Positions 63,563 to 64,000 of a stretch of DNA of 64,000 nucleotides are shown here, piece after piece. The DNA comes from Mycolicibacterium senegalense. GTDB lineage: Bacteria; Actinomycetota; Actinomycetes; Mycobacteriales; Mycobacteriaceae. How positions within the stretch are numbered: the first letter of the stretch is position 1; each line of letters opens with the position of its first letter. Under the pieces are notes generated by a model. That model was not told the origin of the DNA. It was given only the letters and a program-made list of their open reading frames with translations, and did not search any database. The DNA is taken from the NCBI RefSeq assembly GCF_019645875.1, contig NZ_CP081000.1:2790001-2854000 (forward strand), in the 5' to 3' direction. The translations under genes were made by a program, and so were the position numbers.

Positions 63563-64000
63563 TCAAGATGCAGATATGGCGCTCTGCAGACGCTCGCGCC
63601 ACCAGGCCAGCCGGTCCGGGTCGGTGACCGCGTACCGCTCGAGGCGGCCGCGCTCCGGCGCCGGGGGCATCGGCGCCACCGGTAGGTAGCCATCGACCGG
63701 CCGCAGGGAACGCGAGTCCGCGACGAGGTCGCCGGCGAGTAACCCCCTGGTGCCGAGATCACAGGCGTAGGTCAACTCGGGTAATGCCCCGGCCAGCGCG
63801 AGGCCGGCCGCCAGGCCGATGGTCGACTCCAGCGTCGAACTCACCACGCAGGGCAAGCCGCAGGACTCGGCGACCCGTAACGCCCGGCGAGCCCCGCCCA
63901 GCGGTCCACTGGCGAGCACGGCGATGTCAGCCGCTTCGCCGAGGCGGAGCCTGATCGGATCATCGGCGTGGCGAATCGACTCGCCGGCTGCGATCGGCAC
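63563..64000 (-). CDS. menC: o-Succinylbenzoate synthase, C-terminal part (partial)
   Basis: The visible 145 residues run off the right edge. They match the enolase-superfamily C-terminal half of mycobacterial MenC: D-I-A-V-L near 25, V-V-S-S-T-L-E-S-T-I-G near 52-62, and A-L-P-E-L near 72. The enzyme makes the menaquinone precursor o-succinylbenzoate. The first metal ligands and the catalytic lysines of the N-terminal half are outside the window. Confidence 0.8.
   Translation of the reverse strand: MPIAAGESIRHADDPIRLRLGEAADIAVLASGPLGGARRALRVAESCGLPCVVSSTLESTIGLAAGLALAGALPELTYACDLGTRGLLAGDLVADSRSLRPVDGYLPVAPMPPAPERGRLERYAVTDPDRLAWWRERLQSAISAS

Overview
The window is a high-GC chromosomal segment that I assign to a rapidly growing mycobacterium (Mycolicibacterium-type). 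The evidence is the family content: furA-katG with a KatG close to the tuberculosis enzyme, Tpx with Cys60/80/93 spacing, a RipD-type NlpC/P60 protein, an MPT63-like antigen, an Rpf-domain protein, a PepD-like HtrA protease, an MceA-like protein, F420-dependent LLM oxidoreductases, a fatty acyl-AMP ligase and mycothiol-type DinB proteins. I see no rRNA, tRNA, insertion sequence, prophage or CRISPR array.

Layout. 0.2-5 kb: a methyltransferase, a divergent pair of flavoenzymes (amine oxidase and FAD monooxygenase) with two copies of a 19-bp palindrome between them, a small membrane protein and an XRE/MmyB-type regulator. 5-9.2 kb: an envelope-stress module of six tightly coupled minus-strand genes (Asp23/Gls24, a small Asp23-like protein, a 74-aa protein with a J-domain-like HPD motif, DUF2273-type and AmaP/DUF6286-type membrane proteins) followed by CsbD. 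It is divergent from an ECF sigma factor that is coupled to an Asp23-like gene where an anti-sigma gene would be expected. 9.2-16.2 kb: a ureide (allantoin) catabolism cluster with an IclR regulator, a DUF6986 HpcH-like protein, ureidoglycine aminohydrolase, an Asp/Glu-type racemase, an NCS1 permease and allantoinase. Its two divergent promoter regions share the palindrome TTCC(A/G)-N5-(T/C/A)GGAA.

16-33.6 kb: mixed genes. These include a GMC oxidoreductase, two LLM oxidoreductases, an orphan MCE gene with an internal 27-bp duplication, secreted or lipoproteins (LGFP, CBM2, lysozyme-like, MPT63-like, Rpf), an N-terminally truncated hydrolase, a CmtR-like sensor with a CDF transporter, a PepD-like protease and a LysM-LysM-LysM-esterase. 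33.6-37.5 kb: a ParD-like/zeta toxin-antitoxin pair with a palindromic operator, then furA-katG on the other strand.

37.5-64 kb: mostly housekeeping and accessory metabolism. It includes an FKBP lipoprotein, a thioesterase and membrane-protein pair that share another copy of the 19-bp palindrome, a TIGR01777 SDR, NDH-2, an ECF42 sigma factor with its YCII partner, a ThrE exporter, a PHB-type esterase, a zinc ADH, cyanase, FAAL, an ArsR/SRPBCC pair with twin operators, DUF899, an acyl-CoA ligase, CPBP and M48 proteases, non-catalytic RipD, TenA, Tpx, an APH-type kinase and, running off the right edge, MenC.

The most interesting systems are the Asp23/HPD/ECF envelope module, the ureide regulon with its operator set, and the TACTAC/GTAGTA operator found at separate flavoenzyme and thioesterase loci.
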